Assembly: GCA_902780635.1 (NCBI GenBank)
Contig: CACZGH010000002.1
Location: 62,001 to 126,000, forward strand
Direction: 5' to 3'
Length of the DNA stretch: 64,000 nucleotides
Source: an uncultured Prevotellaceae bacterium
GTDB taxonomy: Bacteria; Bacteroidota; Bacteroidia; Bacteroidales; Bacteroidaceae
Both the position numbers and the translations under genes were made by a program. Below the pieces are notes generated by a model. It made no database searches. It was given only the letters and a program-made list of their open reading frames with translations, and was not told the origin of the DNA. Of the stretch, positions 62,949 through 64,000 are shown one piece after another (within the stretch, counting starts at the first letter, position 1; the number at the start of each line of letters is the position of its first letter).

Positions 62949-64000
62949 TTATTTGATAACAACCTTTTTACCATTAACGATGTAGATGCCTCTGGTTGGA
63001 TGGTTCACCTTCTGACCATTGAGGTTGTAGACGGTGCCGTCTTCCATGCCATTGAAGCGGATCTGGTTGATGCCTTCATACAAAGCTTTGGCATCTTTCA
63101 CAATCTGTGAGTCCTCACCATCGTATCCGATGTAGGAGATGACAGCAGGCACCGTCTCATCGGCCAGTGTGAGACCGAAGGTGGTGTTCCAGCCTTCACC
63201 GCCCACCAGATAGGTCTTGGGTGCCTCGAACGATGCGCCCAGTCCGGTCTCTGCGATGTTCCAGATCAAGTAAACGAGTCCTTCAGCGTCCTCTACTGCA
63301 TAGGTGGGAGGCACCTGAGTACCGTTGTTGGTGTTGTTGAGCCACCAGAGATATGACTTGGTGTCTTCAATAGACAGACCCTTGCCCTGGATGACGAAAT
63401 ACTTGGCATTGGTCACATAGAGCACCTTGTCGGTCTTGTAGAGCAAAGCCACGTTGTTGTCGCCTGTCTGGCTCACCGTGATGGTGTTGGCCACCTCGTC
63501 GACGACGACCTTGTCGGGAGAGATACGGCCTGGGTCACCAGCCACCCACAGGGTGGCATCCCATGCATACTCTGCCTCATCCACAGGTTCTGCGATCTCA
63601 TCAGTGAAGCCGATGTAGGAGATGACAGCAGGAACATTGGCATCAGCCAGTGTCATACCGAATGTGGTGCTCCATCCACCCTCGTCCATGAACTCAGTAT
63701 CAGTTATACCAATTTGTCCGCCGATAGGAATCACGTTGGCATCCCATACGAAGACGGTCTGTCCGTCCTCTTCATAGATGGACGTCGGTCTGTAGCTTCC
63801 ACCATTGTTGGTGTTGTTGAGCCACCAGAGGTAGCTGTCGCCATCGTTGACGGAAAGACCTGTGGCCTTGATGATGAAGTAATGGTCGCTGGCTGGAATC
63901 TTGTAGATATTGGAAGAACGGAAGATCAAGGCTACGTTGTTCTGCCCGGTCTGGCTGACAGTGATGGTGTTGGCTGCTTCGTCTACTGTGACATTTTCAG
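62949..64000 (-). CDS. Secreted protein with a duplicated domain and T9SS-type tail (start outside the window)
   Basis: The frame is open to base 64000, so the N-terminus lies beyond the window; about 350 residues are present. Two copies of a domain of about 165 residues are visible: each has ANTITVSQTG, NNVALxxK/RxxxxxY, SYLWWLNNTNNG and, near its end, TFGxTLADxxVPAVISYIGY. The second copy is followed by a C-terminal segment GTVYNLNGQKV...TRGIYIVNGKKVVIK, the tail found on T9SS cargo. I do not recognise the repeated domain; Trp-rich strand text and the neighbouring CAZymes make carbohydrate binding possible, but this is only a guess. Confidence 0.7.
   Translation of the reverse strand, partial: ENVTVDEAANTITVSQTGQNNVALIFRSSNIYKIPASDHYFIIKATGLSVNDGDSYLWWLNNTNNGGSYRPTSIYEEDGQTVFVWDANVIPIGGQIGITDTEFMDEGGWSTTFGMTLADANVPAVISYIGFTDEIAEPVDEAEYAWDATLWVAGDPGRISPDKVVVDEVANTITVSQTGDNNVALLYKTDKVLYVTNAKYFVIQGKGLSIEDTKSYLWWLNNTNNGTQVPPTYAVEDAEGLVYLIWNIAETGLGASFEAPKTYLVGGEGWNTTFGLTLADETVPAVISYIGYDGEDSQIVKDAKALYEGINQIRFNGMEDGTVYNLNGQKVNHPTRGIYIVNGKKVVIK

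Overview
The window is a piece of a Bacteroidota chromosome, most likely a carbohydrate-degrading Prevotella-type organism (Prevotellaceae). The signs are: many promoters with a TAnnTTTG -7 box and often a TTTG about 20 bases upstream; PorQ of the type IX secretion system (T9SS); several secreted proteins ending in a GIYIxNGKK-like tail; dockerin repeats on a pectate lyase; a C10 (interpain-like) protease; and NrfHA. I saw no rRNA, tRNA, CRISPR array, intact transposon or prophage.

Layout. 1-1132: end of a GPH-type sugar transporter, terminator, DUF3332 lipoprotein-like protein. 1133-3174: a TrpB2-type tryptophan synthase flanked on both sides by related low-complexity repeats. 3175-9993: polysaccharide and ester functions (PL1 pectate lyase with dockerin, a stand-alone dockerin protein in convergent orientation, GH97, a BASS-like transporter translationally coupled to an SGNH hydrolase). 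10161-19590, minus strand: OPT transporter, a small HERIH protein, HD hydrolase, RsiV-like protein, ClpB, a short fragment-like gene, and cellobiose phosphorylase (GH94). 19802-24674, plus: glutamine synthetase and a large outer-membrane beta-barrel protein. 24696-28301, minus: ADP-forming acyl-CoA synthetase, small barrel protein, Bcp peroxiredoxin. 28540-42993, plus: iron alcohol dehydrogenase, MATE exporter, then alpha-2-macroglobulin, DUF1573, MeaB, IspH and a C10 protease. 43111-44748, minus: cmk and porQ. 45009-49446, plus: tonB, polyprenyl synthase, unknown gene, tatD, PagL-like barrel. 49805-57313: a nitrite-ammonification block (ccsA, resB-like, nrfA, nrfH) bracketed by two Crp/Fnr-family regulators, then an anaerobic sulfatase-maturase-type radical SAM enzyme and a secreted unknown. 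57700-64000, minus: GH9, GH27 with NPCBM domains, and an incomplete secreted protein made of a duplicated domain.

How the genes fit together. GH9 plus GH94 suggests use of cellulose, glucomannan or mixed-linkage glucan with phosphorolysis of cellobiose inside the cell; GH27, GH97 and PL1 add side-chain, alpha-glycoside and pectin cleavage. PorQ and the shared C-terminal tails suggest that at least the C10 protease, GH27 and the right-edge protein are exported by T9SS. NrfHA with its own haem-attachment genes gives nitrite reduction to ammonium coupled to menaquinol. Two inverted repeats in the nrfH-crp intergenic region sit at nearly the same distance from opposite start sites, which makes the adjacent Crp/Fnr protein the obvious candidate regulator.

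The most unexplained material is in the gaps: folded REP-like elements at 57419-57600, short tandem repeats near trpB and around the BASS/SGNH genes, and a coding-like remnant at 50441-50617. I did not find a clearly new multi-gene system; the best candidates for undescribed biology are the duplicated-domain secreted protein at the right edge, the opposed dockerin pair, and the REP-like elements.
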